DNA from: JAFGPL01 sp046485045
GTDB lineage: Bacteria > Bacteroidota > Bacteroidia > Bacteroidales > UBA10428
Reading direction: 5' to 3'
Length of the DNA: 14,433 bases
NCBI GenBank assembly: GCA_046485045.1
Contig: JAWOHT010000163.1
Location: 1-14,433 of the forward strand
Made by a program: the position numbers and the translations under genes. Positions 1-7,850 of the stretch are shown in pieces; the first letter of the stretch is position 1; each line of letters starts with the position of its first letter. A model generated the notes under the pieces. The model was not told where the DNA came from, did not search any database, and saw nothing but the letters and a program-made list of their open reading frames with translations.

Positions 1-1467
1 GGTTATGACACCGGGCAATATTATATTCTTGTGGCAGCAGACTACCAAAATGCAGTAAATGAATCAGATGAGTCTAATAATGTTGTTTACAAGTCATTCA
101 AAATAATAGAACAAAACATTGACCTTGAAATTACTGCACTAGGTGTAAATAACAACAGCATGCCGGCGGGGTCCTATTGCTATATAAACTATACCTTAAA
201 TAATAACGGATTAACTAACTGCCCTCAGTCCTCCACAAGTTTTTATCTTTCAAAAGACACTGTTTTAAACCCTCTTGAAGACACTTATCTTGGGAATAGC
301 TATAACTATGCAATTGGTGCAGGAAGTTATGATAATAATAATGCTTATATTACTATCCCTTCTACTGTTAAAAACGATAACTATTATCTGTTTGCAGTGG
401 CTGATATGCTGAATGAGATAAAAGAGACAAATGAACTGAACAATAGTAAAAGAATTCTCATTTCCGTTACTGAAAGTTACATTGACCTGACAATTACCGA
501 TGCCACAATAAATTCAAATAGTTTTCAGATGTATGATGACGCATATATTTCATTTTGCCTGAGAAATTATGGAAATATTGAATCTCCTTCTGGAAATATA
601 GGTTATTATATCTCAACAGACACCGTTTTTGACCAGAATGATATACTGATTTCCCAAAACTACTTTTCTTACATCGGCCCGAATAATTTCACCTATGTGA
701 ACAGGAGTGTTAATATCCCATATTTCCCGACTTTTGGCCAATATTTTATTATTGTCGTTGCCGATAACAATAATTACATTCAGGAAAAATCCGAAAATAA
801 TAATACATATATCTTTCCTGTAACTATTGTTAATCAATTTTTACAACCAGACCTTAGAGGAGGTTGGGCCATTTATAACGGATATAATTTGAACATGGGT
901 GACACACTGGCGTGCGACTTTTATTTCAGTTTTAATACGATTGATACTATACAATCATTTAATACAGGATATTATCTTTCAAAAGACACCTATCATGATA
1001 ATTCAGATATTTACCTCGGTCAGGTTGATATAAATGCTCCCTTTGTTGATACAATTGTCTCGGTAAAAGTCGAATTTGTCATTCCAGATACCATTACTAC
1101 CGGCAGTTATTATATTCTTGGCATAGTTGACCCTTTCAACCAAATACCTGAACCGGACGAGATGAACAATGTTTGTTATTTAAGTATTCAGATAAACGAA
1201 AAAATCGTTGATGCTAACGAAGAGCATCCAATTGCAAGCTCATTCATCTATCCCAATCCTGTAACTTCCGAACTGAACATTTTCAATGATTCGGAATATC
1301 AGTATTTACATATATTTAATGCATCGGGTGTACAGGTCTTGAATCGCATGGTTTTCGATAACCTGAATGCAATTGACGTATCTGATTTGCTGCCGGGAAT
1401 TTATACAGTAGTTTTAATAAACGGGGATGAAACAATGAAAATACAGATCGTAAAAGTCCGGGATTGA
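1..1467 (+). CDS. CARDB-repeat surface protein with T9SS sorting domain (5' partial)
   Basis: The reading frame is open from base 1, so the true start and any signal peptide lie before the window; a GTG at 31 is internal. The 488 visible codons form repeats of about 120 residues. Units begin at bases 118, 481 and 841 (IDLEITAL, IDLTITDA, LQPDLRGG), and the end of an earlier unit comes before them. Each unit has a YLSKDT/YISTDT-type strand and closes with YYILVAAD-like strands followed by an acidic, Asn-rich E-x-NN turn, which is the usual look of CARDB (cell adhesion related domain, Ig-like). The last 70 or so residues, starting with YPNP at bases 1249-1260 and ending GIYTVVLINGDETMKIQIVK, are a T9SS type A sorting domain, so the protein is probably exported through the outer membrane and anchored or released at the surface. 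The N-terminal, possibly catalytic, part is unseen. The gene is visibly more AT-rich than the metabolic genes to the right. Confidence 0.88.
   Translation, partial: GYDTGQYYILVAADYQNAVNESDESNNVVYKSFKIIEQNIDLEITALGVNNNSMPAGSYCYINYTLNNNGLTNCPQSSTSFYLSKDTVLNPLEDTYLGNSYNYAIGAGSYDNNNAYITIPSTVKNDNYYLFAVADMLNEIKETNELNNSKRILISVTESYIDLTITDATINSNSFQMYDDAYISFCLRNYGNIESPSGNIGYYISTDTVFDQNDILISQNYFSYIGPNNFTYVNRSVNIPYFPTFGQYFIIVVADNNNYIQEKSENNNTYIFPVTIVNQFLQPDLRGGWAIYNGYNLNMGDTLACDFYFSFNTIDTIQSFNTGYYLSKDTYHDNSDIYLGQVDINAPFVDTIVSVKVEFVIPDTITTGSYYILGIVDPFNQIPEPDEMNNVCYLSIQINEKIVDANEEHPIASSFIYPNPVTSELNIFNDSEYQYLHIFNASGVQVLNRMVFDNLNAIDVSDLLPGIYTVVLINGDETMKIQIVKVRD
118..1197 (+). repeat. Three tandem CARDB-like protein repeats, about 120 residues each
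   Basis: Three units start at 118, 481 and 841, giving periods of 363 and 360 bases. They are similar in protein pattern (I/L-D-L start, YxLSKDT or YISTDT middle, YY/YF-x-hydrophobic-D then E-x-NN end) but not in DNA, so they are old domain duplications and not recent tandem DNA copies. Bases 1-117 hold the end of an earlier unit. Confidence 0.75.
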
Positions 1468-1496
1468 TCATTTTTTAATTAGCAACAAGTGGAAAA

Positions 1497-4400
1497 CTAC
1501 CTTATAAGCACAACCTTCGCGGTTAAGTCACCACAGCGTATAATGTAGCTTCCGCTTTTTAAGGATGAGAGGTCAATTTCTGTGTTTTTTCCGGATGAGA
1601 TGTTTTGTTTCAGAACTACTCTTCCCGACAGGTCTATTATTTCTGTTTCTGCTGCCGGGATTGCCCCTAAATGAACAGTAACCATACCTTTGGTGGGATT
1701 TGGAAATACCTCCATCTGCCTATTCGGTTGGCGATGTGATACTTCTTCAGCTCCTGTGTAAACCACCGTGGCCCAGTTTTCGGCAAAATGATTGTCGAGG
1801 GTGGTGTTTTTTAATACCAATACCTCCCCAAGGTTATATGAAGCCGACGGCCAGGGTGCATAAGGTTTATACTCCACCTGATCAATCACAATGCCATATT
1901 TATCTATAAGCTGAATGGCTTCTCCTTCGTTAGACAAACTGCCTTGAGGCCATTGAAGAATCTTTCCCTTATAATTCAGCCAGTCGCTTCCATTTAAATT
2001 CTTCACCAGAATTAACTGTTCGCCAGGATAGAGGACCGTATTCGCGGGAAACTCAAACAGGATGCCCTTAGCTATTTTATAGCCACAGATGTCTGCAACC
2101 TCATCAGAAGGGTTAATGATTGCAACATATTCAGAGGCAGATACCAAATTAAAGGGATTGTAGAATATTCGGGTAAACATAGGGTGCGGTTTTGATGTAA
2201 GTCTATGAAAATGGGTACCTGTTTCAATATTGCCTTCAGACTGACTTTTACACGGCGAATCTTCCGAAAGCCTGAAATTAAAAGCATTAGGGTAACAAAA
2301 CAAGGGATTACCGAACATATTCGATTTTCCTTCGGGAAGCAGATCGTTATCTGAAAGACTGTTTGTTATAACAATGCGTGAATGGTTATCTGCAAAAAAA
2401 GACTTTTCATAACTGTTCGAAAGTATTGAATTTTTAACCAGTACATTGCCCCCTGCGTATCCCCGATTCTTTTCAAAACATGACACCGCATAATTGTTGC
2501 TGTAAAAAGTACAATGGTCAACGGTTACATTGCATGAATCTTTCAATCCCAATCCCAGGTTACAGTTCACGAAGGTACAGTGACTGACATGAACAGTAGA
2601 TTGCTGACCCACCGAAATGCCTTTATCGGTAATATCGCAGATCAAAAGACTGTCTATGCTAATATTGCGGGCTTTTTCCCCAATATCAATTCCATCACTG
2701 TTGAATCCAAAGAAATTATAAATCTTACAATTTCTTATTATTCCATCCTCTACATCATCATAATCAATTGCATCGGTATCGGGTTGATCGTTTCCCCTGA
2801 ATATTGAATTTTCTATCCTGGCTTTGCCATACTTAACATTTATGAGGTCACCGGCAACTTTCGAGTGTAACAAGCTGTTCGTGAGTGTAATATCTGAGTA
2901 CCTGCCGGCAATGGGGTTGTCATCGGCATCTTCAATAATGAGGTGATCGAGTATGAGGTTTGCCCTGAAAGCCGAGATGGCGGCCACATCACGCACCGGC
3001 AAAGGGCCTTTTGATGCATCTTCGATTGTGACATAAGAAAATACTGAAGTGTCGGGTGAATTCAAAAAGCAGACAGCTCCCCAGCTTTTATCACCGTATG
3101 CCGGATTTGACCTTATTAAAATCCTTTCTTTCTCTGTTCCCCGTGCAATAATTTTGCCATTTACCAATATGCTGGCTTCCGGAGGCATAAATATTTCCAC
3201 CCCCGGCTCAATACAAAGTGTTTTTCCCGGTTTTATCGTTATATCTCCCTGTGCCAGCCAGGGGGAACAATCTTTGCCAAGCACCAGGTCATCATCAATG
3301 TTCCGGGGCACAATACAGCTCCCGTCGGGTTCATACACAGCTTTATAACCGTCATTATCTGTTAAAACAAAACGAAATGCATCGCCGGTAAAGAAAATAC
3401 CGGTAGTGTCTTGTCCGGTGGTTTTCACCCAGCCTTTAAACCTGTAACCTGGCATCTCTTTAGCATCAAGCCCTATTTCAATATTTTTAAGGTAGTTCCC
3501 GCTCCATACTGGTTCGGGTATTGTTAACCCGTTGAAAACAAGAATTCCTGCATTGCTGGGCGAAACCGAAAGTGAGAGCTGCGCATAACCGTCAAATCCA
3601 TAATTACCAAGATTGGTGAGCAACACCTCAGGTCTGGCATCGGCAAAAGTTTTCAATTTTTCCACCTCATTATACCAGTATTCCAACGAAGGCATGGCAT
3701 TGCCATATGAAGATGTTCTCCCCAGCCATCTTGCAACATGATAAGGCATCTCTTCCCCGATTAATTGCTGATGATAATCTATTATTTTTTTGATCCTGAT
3801 GGGGTTAAACGTAGTGTAAAGATGGTCTGCCAGCCTCTTGCCGAAAAAGACTTTATACCCCTCATTCTGCATAAGTTCCCTGAAAGGAATAACAGACTGG
3901 CTTGTATAATAACTGATAAGGGTGGAAGCCGGAGAGAAATATCCCCGGTCAAGGTCAACGAGTATCCATCTCCATTTACCGTCACCCTTTGGTTTCCAGG
4001 CCATCATGTTATGACTGATAGAAGTATTTCTGCTGGCTATGTGGGTGCAAATAAAATCGGTAAAGTTTTCAATGTCCATATTTTCGGCTACTGAATCATA
4101 GTTTGCCTGCACGCTAAGGTCTTTGGCGTAAAGCGCTGCAAGCTCATTGTATCCGGCAACATCGCCTGATTCAGCATATACTTCGTTTTCAACCATATCA
4201 TATGAACCTTCTTCAAGGTTAAATGACTGGCTGATATAATCTTCATCAATTTTCTCACGCATATTGTGGATACCCATATAATTACCGTTGATGTATACAA
4301 TGCATGGCCTGAAACCCTGATTTTCAAGCTTCATATTTATTTTGGTAGAGTTTTGAATCATTCCATCCCTGAAAAGGGTATAGCTCCAATCGCTACCTGA

Positions 4401-5486
4401 GGCCCGCAGGGCAAATGTTTTATAGCTCTTTCTTTGCTTATCGTAAAACAAAGGATAATCGAGGTTTCCGTTACCATATGTTCTTCTGAAATAAATGCCC
4501 AACATCTTTTGGGGCAACTGCCATGCATGCAGTCCGTTGATCTTTACACCTGCCCTTTCGTTAAAAGCAGCCCTGTCGCTGCCGTTGTTTTCAAACAGCT
4601 CAATATTTACCGGCACTTCCCAGTCGGGTTTAAAATTCTGCACATAAATGCCCTTTGCTGTATCAAAAATATTTTCAGGATCGGCAGCAATGGAAATAAC
4701 CGGTAAATCTCCCGAAAAAAAGTGCTCATTGACAAAATAGGTATGTGTAACCACCGGCCCGGGAATCATCCCCGGTTTAAATAACCTGGCCCTTAAAATC
4801 GTTGTAGCATGAATAACTATGGGATTTTTATAAACCATGTCATTTTCAGAAGGCTCTGAACCATCGAGGGTATAGCAGATAATACCTCCAAAACGTGTAG
4901 ACAGTTCAATGCTTAGTGATGCAGCATATAAACCACCGTTTACAGAAAAGTCGGGCACACTGTACATTATATCACCATATGCCGTGGAAGTGTTCGCTGA
5001 ACCGGGTGTAGGTTCAATGAAAAAATATCTCATTGGTGAACCATCGGGAAAAGAACCCTTTGAAATATCTGTTTCCTGCAGAGAATAACAAAGTGAATCT
5101 ACAAGCATACCCAGGGGTGAATACAGGGCAATAACCTCTCCCAGCCTTGACAGCTTAAAATTCGTGTGTAAGCGGTCCCCCTTGCCATCGGCAAAAATAA
5201 GCACGAAACCGCCGGCAGGGATTATGGTATCGGTGTTTATTCTCCACTTTCCCGGGTTCAACATATTGTCGGTGATGTAATAACCCTTTAGGTTAACAGA
5301 AGTTTTGCCGGCATTAAAAAGTTCTATCCAGTCATTACTTTCTTGAATTCCAGGATCTTTGCCGACGATTGAATTTGAAGCCAGAAATTCATTGATGTGT
5401 ATTTGACCGTAAAGATTAACAATGCTGCCTATAATCAATGCAATTAATGTAAACAGAAACCTGCTTTTATGAAAAAAAACTTTCAT
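1497..5486 (-). CDS. Secreted CotH kinase-like protein with lamin-tail, beta-helix and T9SS domains
   Basis: 1329 residues. A signal peptide covers about residues 1-28 (Lys/Arg, then a hydrophobic run, ending NLYGQ). Next come a lamin-tail domain (about 29-165, INEFLASNS and NDWIELFN), a chitobiase-type Ig-like domain (about 178-250, YTLDGSEPS), and a CotH kinase-like domain (about 260-600). The CotH part shows NMREKIDEDY (408-417) and WRWILVDLDRGY, with the acidic DLD at 511-513 that matches the metal-binding motif of CotH proteins. Then follow a B-repeat-like segment (about 637-720, GYRFKGWV), a right-handed beta-helix with N-S-x-F and H-C-T-F turns (about 740-1060), a second lamin-tail-like domain (about 1105-1240), and a T9SS type A tail (FPNPTKG near 1261 to the end). 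CotH of Bacillus phosphorylates spore coat proteins; kinase activity here is inferred only. It probably acts outside the cell. ATG at 5486 is chosen because the signal peptide begins there and a -7 box lies 20 bases upstream. It converges with the CARDB gene across 29 bases. Confidence 0.88.
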   Translation of the reverse strand: MKVFFHKSRFLFTLIALIIGSIVNLYGQIHINEFLASNSIVGKDPGIQESNDWIELFNAGKTSVNLKGYYITDNMLNPGKWRINTDTIIPAGGFVLIFADGKGDRLHTNFKLSRLGEVIALYSPLGMLVDSLCYSLQETDISKGSFPDGSPMRYFFIEPTPGSANTSTAYGDIMYSVPDFSVNGGLYAASLSIELSTRFGGIICYTLDGSEPSENDMVYKNPIVIHATTILRARLFKPGMIPGPVVTHTYFVNEHFFSGDLPVISIAADPENIFDTAKGIYVQNFKPDWEVPVNIELFENNGSDRAAFNERAGVKINGLHAWQLPQKMLGIYFRRTYGNGNLDYPLFYDKQRKSYKTFALRASGSDWSYTLFRDGMIQNSTKINMKLENQGFRPCIVYINGNYMGIHNMREKIDEDYISQSFNLEEGSYDMVENEVYAESGDVAGYNELAALYAKDLSVQANYDSVAENMDIENFTDFICTHIASRNTSISHNMMAWKPKGDGKWRWILVDLDRGYFSPASTLISYYTSQSVIPFRELMQNEGYKVFFGKRLADHLYTTFNPIRIKKIIDYHQQLIGEEMPYHVARWLGRTSSYGNAMPSLEYWYNEVEKLKTFADARPEVLLTNLGNYGFDGYAQLSLSVSPSNAGILVFNGLTIPEPVWSGNYLKNIEIGLDAKEMPGYRFKGWVKTTGQDTTGIFFTGDAFRFVLTDNDGYKAVYEPDGSCIVPRNIDDDLVLGKDCSPWLAQGDITIKPGKTLCIEPGVEIFMPPEASILVNGKIIARGTEKERILIRSNPAYGDKSWGAVCFLNSPDTSVFSYVTIEDASKGPLPVRDVAAISAFRANLILDHLIIEDADDNPIAGRYSDITLTNSLLHSKVAGDLINVKYGKARIENSIFRGNDQPDTDAIDYDDVEDGIIRNCKIYNFFGFNSDGIDIGEKARNISIDSLLICDITDKGISVGQQSTVHVSHCTFVNCNLGLGLKDSCNVTVDHCTFYSNNYAVSCFEKNRGYAGGNVLVKNSILSNSYEKSFFADNHSRIVITNSLSDNDLLPEGKSNMFGNPLFCYPNAFNFRLSEDSPCKSQSEGNIETGTHFHRLTSKPHPMFTRIFYNPFNLVSASEYVAIINPSDEVADICGYKIAKGILFEFPANTVLYPGEQLILVKNLNGSDWLNYKGKILQWPQGSLSNEGEAIQLIDKYGIVIDQVEYKPYAPWPSASYNLGEVLVLKNTTLDNHFAENWATVVYTGAEEVSHRQPNRQMEVFPNPTKGMVTVHLGAIPAAETEIIDLSGRVVLKQNISSGKNTEIDLSSLKSGSYIIRCGDLTAKVVLIR

Positions 5487-5506
5487 AGATATAAAACCAT
5501 AAGGTA

Positions 5507-5514
5507 CAAATTTA
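5507..5514 (-). promoter_or_regulatory. Bacteroidota -7 element TAAATTTG for the CotH gene
   Basis: On the minus strand this is a full match to TAnnTTTG, ending 20 bases before the ATG of the CotH-like gene. No convincing -33 TTTG was found at the usual distance. The predicted leader is about 15 bases with no Shine-Dalgarno sequence. Confidence 0.5.
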
Positions 5515-5541
5515 CCATAATAACAATAAAAATTCCCGGGT

Positions 5542-5556
5542 ACAGTAAAAACAGTA
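5542..5556 (+). repeat. Short direct repeat ACAGTA upstream of the SDR promoter
   Basis: ACAGTA occurs at 5542-5547 and again at 5551-5556, separated by AAA. The pair lies just upstream of the -7 box at 5558. It could be a regulator site, but two six-base copies can also arise by chance. Confidence 0.35.
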
Positions 5557-5557
5557 C

Positions 5558-5565
5558 TATCTTTG
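5558..5565 (+). promoter_or_regulatory. Bacteroidota -7 element TATCTTTG for the SDR-nitroreductase pair
   Basis: Full match to TAnnTTTG, ending 23 bases before the ATG at 5589. No clear -33 element is visible. It faces away from the CotH promoter, so the 102-base gap carries divergent promoters. Confidence 0.55.
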
Positions 5566-5582
5566 CCTGAACTAATTCAGGC
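5565..5582. promoter_or_regulatory. Perfect 7-base inverted repeat over the predicted transcription start
   Basis: GCCTGAA (5565-5571) and TTCAGGC (5576-5582) are exact reverse complements around the spacer CTAA. The repeat starts on the last base of the -7 box and ends six bases before the ATG. Since transcription should begin near 5570-5573, most of the left arm would not be in the RNA, which favours a DNA operator over an RNA hairpin. It is not followed by a T run, so it is not a terminator. Confidence 0.5.
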
Positions 5583-5588
5583 ATAAAC

Positions 5589-6260
5589 ATGAACAAACGA
5601 ACGGCCATAGTTTTCGGTGCAACCGGTCTGGTAGGAAGTTACCTGCTTGGAGAAATGGTGGAAATGGATATTTTCGAAAAAATACTGGTTTTCAGCCGGA
5701 AAAGTCTGGATATTCAAAACAAAAAGGTTGAAAATGTGGTTTATAATCCCGAAAATATTGATGAAATAGCAGACATGGTAAGGGGGAACGACTTGTTTTG
5801 CTGCCTTGGTACTACCATTAAAAAAGCCGGTTCACAAGAGGCATTTAAAAAAGTTGACCTGGCAATGCCCTCCAGGATAGCTGAAATTGCTTTTCATAAC
5901 AAAGTAAAGAATTTTGTTGTTATCTCATCAATCGGAGCAAACGCAGAAAGCACCAACTTTTACCTGAAGGTAAAAGGAATGATGGAACATAATATATTAA
6001 AATTCTCTTTTGAGCACGTTATTATTGTCAGGCCCTCATTGCTTCTGGGGCAAAGAAATGAATTCAGGTTCGGGGAATCGGTTGCCAGAACAATAATGCC
6101 CCTCGTTAATCCTTTGCTTAGGGGTAAATACCTAAAATACAGGCCAGTTCATGGCCGCGATGTTGCAAAAGCAATGATCAACCTGGTTTTGTTTCCCCGG
6201 AAACAGGCCATCTTTGAATCTGACGAAATTCATGATATTTCAAATTCCATGACACGATGA
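5589..6260 (+). CDS. NAD(P)-binding atypical SDR, TIP30/HTATIP2-like
   Basis: 223 residues with a Rossmann fold from the start: beta strand TAIVFG then G10-x-x-G13-x-x-G16 (GATGLVG), the dinucleotide-binding motif. FCCLGTT at 70-76 is typical of the TIP30-like atypical short-chain dehydrogenases. The active-site set is seen as SS at 113-114 and Y125-x-x-x-K129 (YLKVK). VRPSLLLG (148-154) and RPVHGRDVA (185-193) match the later family motifs. The length suits this single-domain family. The substrate cannot be read from sequence; bacterial members are often labelled NAD-dependent epimerase/dehydratase or oxidoreductase. Its stop overlaps the start of the nitroreductase gene in ATGA, so the two are probably translated together. 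Confidence 0.85.
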   Translation: MNKRTAIVFGATGLVGSYLLGEMVEMDIFEKILVFSRKSLDIQNKKVENVVYNPENIDEIADMVRGNDLFCCLGTTIKKAGSQEAFKKVDLAMPSRIAEIAFHNKVKNFVVISSIGANAESTNFYLKVKGMMEHNILKFSFEHVIIVRPSLLLGQRNEFRFGESVARTIMPLVNPLLRGKYLKYRPVHGRDVAKAMINLVLFPRKQAIFESDEIHDISNSMTR

Positions 6261-6814
6261 GTGAAAAATCTTCTGACTTTACAGCCCTTGCAAGAAAAAG
6301 ACAGAGCGTAAGAAGTTACAGCACCAAAACAGTTGAGCCGGAAATACTCGAACGCTGCATCGAAGCCGCCAGGCTCGCGCCTTCTGCCTGTAATTCGCAA
6401 CCCTGGAAGTTTATTGTTGTAACCGACCCAAACCTGCGCTACCAGGTGGCCGATACAACAAGTAACCGGATATTGCCCCTCAACCACTTTACAAAAGAAG
6501 CCCCGGTTCTCGTAGTGGTGGTGCGCGAAAACGCAAATTTCACTTCTAAAATGGGCGAAATCATCAGAGATAAAAAATTCACCCTTATGGACATAGGCAT
6601 CACTACGGTACATTTCTGTCTGCAGGCTGCTTCAGAAGGACTGGGTACATGCATGCTCGGTTGGTTTGATGAAAGCAGGGTGAAGAAATTGTTAAACATC
6701 CCCCGTAACAAAAGGGCTGAACTGATCATTACCGTTGGTTACCCGAAAGACGAAACCATCAGAAACAAAAAACGAAAAAACTTTACTGAAATAATCTCAT
6801 ACAACAGCTATTAA
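6257..6814 (+). CDS. Nitroreductase family FMN-dependent NAD(P)H oxidoreductase
   Basis: 185 residues, the usual size of a single-domain nitroreductase, which works as a cytoplasmic FMN-binding homodimer. Visible family motifs are R15-x-S17-x-R19 (RQSVR) near the N terminus, which binds the FMN phosphate; APSACNSQPWKF (41-52), with Ser43, Asn46 and Gln48 in the flavin pocket; DIGITTVHFCLQAASEGLGT (112-131), the dimer and flavin helix; and the closing GYPKDE. The family reduces nitro groups, quinones or flavins with NAD(P)H; the natural substrate is unknown here. The ATG at 6257 overlaps the upstream SDR stop by four bases (ATGA), so no promoter of its own is expected. The C-terminal region is rich in Lys/Arg (RNKKRKN). 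It ends three bases from the stop of the opposing aldo/keto reductase. Confidence 0.88.
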   Translation: MSEKSSDFTALARKRQSVRSYSTKTVEPEILERCIEAARLAPSACNSQPWKFIVVTDPNLRYQVADTTSNRILPLNHFTKEAPVLVVVVRENANFTSKMGEIIRDKKFTLMDIGITTVHFCLQAASEGLGTCMLGWFDESRVKKLLNIPRNKRAELIITVGYPKDETIRNKKRKNFTEIISYNSY

Positions 6815-6817
6815 CCC

Positions 6818-7804
6818 TTACCAAAGGTGATGTACCAGCGGTTTGATCTTATGCTCATACACCGCATTCATCTCATTCAGTTGTTTTTGTGTGAAAGATG
6901 GAATTTCCGTGGCTTCAAGGTTTGACAACACCTGATCGGGTGAAGAAGCGCCCGGAATGATGCAGCTTACTTCTTTGAACAACAAAATCCATTTAAGTGC
7001 TACAGGAGCAAGGTTTTTATACCCTGGAAATATTTTTTTCAGGTCTTCCACAGCTTCAAGACCTGTGGTGTAGTTAATGCCGGAAAATGTCTCCCCCCTA
7101 TCGAAAAACATGCCCATACGGTTGAAGAAACGGTGATCGCCCCTGCCAAATTTCGAATCGCCGGAGAATTTACCCGTAAGCAGCCCGCTTGCCAGTGGCA
7201 CCCTTACAATAATGCCTACATTCTTCTTTGCAGCTTCTTGAAAAAAAAGTTCCGTGGGTCTCTGCCGGAACAGATTGAAAATTATCTGAACTGTGGTTAC
7301 ATTGGGATATTCAATGGCCTTCAATGCCTCTTCCACTTTTTCCACGCTCACCCCCAGGTGTAGTATTTTTCCCTCTTTCTTCAGGTCATCAAACATGCTG
7401 AAAATTTCGGGTCTGTAATAAACCTGAGTTGGGGGGCAATGCAACTGAATGATGTCAATGGTATCAAGCCCCATGTTTTTCAAGCTGTCTTCAACATATT
7501 TCTTTAAAACACCGGGGTTATATGCCTCATTGGTATGGGGTGAAAGTTTACGCCCGCACTTTGTGGCCACAATTATTCTTTCTTTTCTTGATTTCACAAG
7601 CCTCCCCACAGCCTTTTCGCTTTGCCCGTCGCCATAAACATCGGCAGTATCAATAAAATTAATGCCCGCATCTACGGCAGTGTTCAGAATACTGTCGGCA
7701 TTACCGTGATCAAAAAGATCGCCCCACTTGCCACCAACCTGCCAGGTGCCCAGACTTATTTCAGATATTTCGAATCCGGTTTTGCCTAATTTCCTGTATT
7801 TCAT
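6818..7804 (-). CDS. Aldo/keto reductase family oxidoreductase
   Basis: 328 residues, a cytoplasmic (beta/alpha)8 barrel that reduces carbonyl compounds with NADPH. The catalytic tetrad is complete: D52 and Y57 in FIDTADVYGDG, K82 in IVATKCGR, and H122 in DIIQLHCPP. The cofactor-binding end is seen as IIPGASSPDQVLSNL (282-296). The sequence resembles the large group of general bacterial aldo/keto reductases related to YghZ/Tas and plant auxin-induced proteins; its substrate is not predictable. It lies 46 bases downstream of the ATP-grasp gene on the same strand. A poor -7-like TATCGTTT (7825-7832, two mismatches) sits 20 bases before the ATG, so it could be co-transcribed or have a weak promoter of its own. 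Confidence 0.9.
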   Translation of the reverse strand: MKYRKLGKTGFEISEISLGTWQVGGKWGDLFDHGNADSILNTAVDAGINFIDTADVYGDGQSEKAVGRLVKSRKERIIVATKCGRKLSPHTNEAYNPGVLKKYVEDSLKNMGLDTIDIIQLHCPPTQVYYRPEIFSMFDDLKKEGKILHLGVSVEKVEEALKAIEYPNVTTVQIIFNLFRQRPTELFFQEAAKKNVGIIVRVPLASGLLTGKFSGDSKFGRGDHRFFNRMGMFFDRGETFSGINYTTGLEAVEDLKKIFPGYKNLAPVALKWILLFKEVSCIIPGASSPDQVLSNLEATEIPSFTQKQLNEMNAVYEHKIKPLVHHLW

Positions 7805-7850
7805 TTTTTATTTCTATTAAGGTAAAACGATACATGCTGGTTTGCATTGC

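Noticed and set aside
31..33. GTG as start of the first gene
   Set aside because: The frame is open and in the same repeat pattern from base 1 (GYDTGQYYIL), so the GTG is internal to a truncated gene.
1468..1496. Bidirectional terminator between the two T9SS genes
   Set aside because: There is a T6 run after the first stop, but no stem of useful length precedes it on either strand.
3049..4094. Plus-strand open frames inside the CotH gene
   Set aside because: They lie opposite a continuous, domain-rich 1329-residue frame and have no recognisable motifs.
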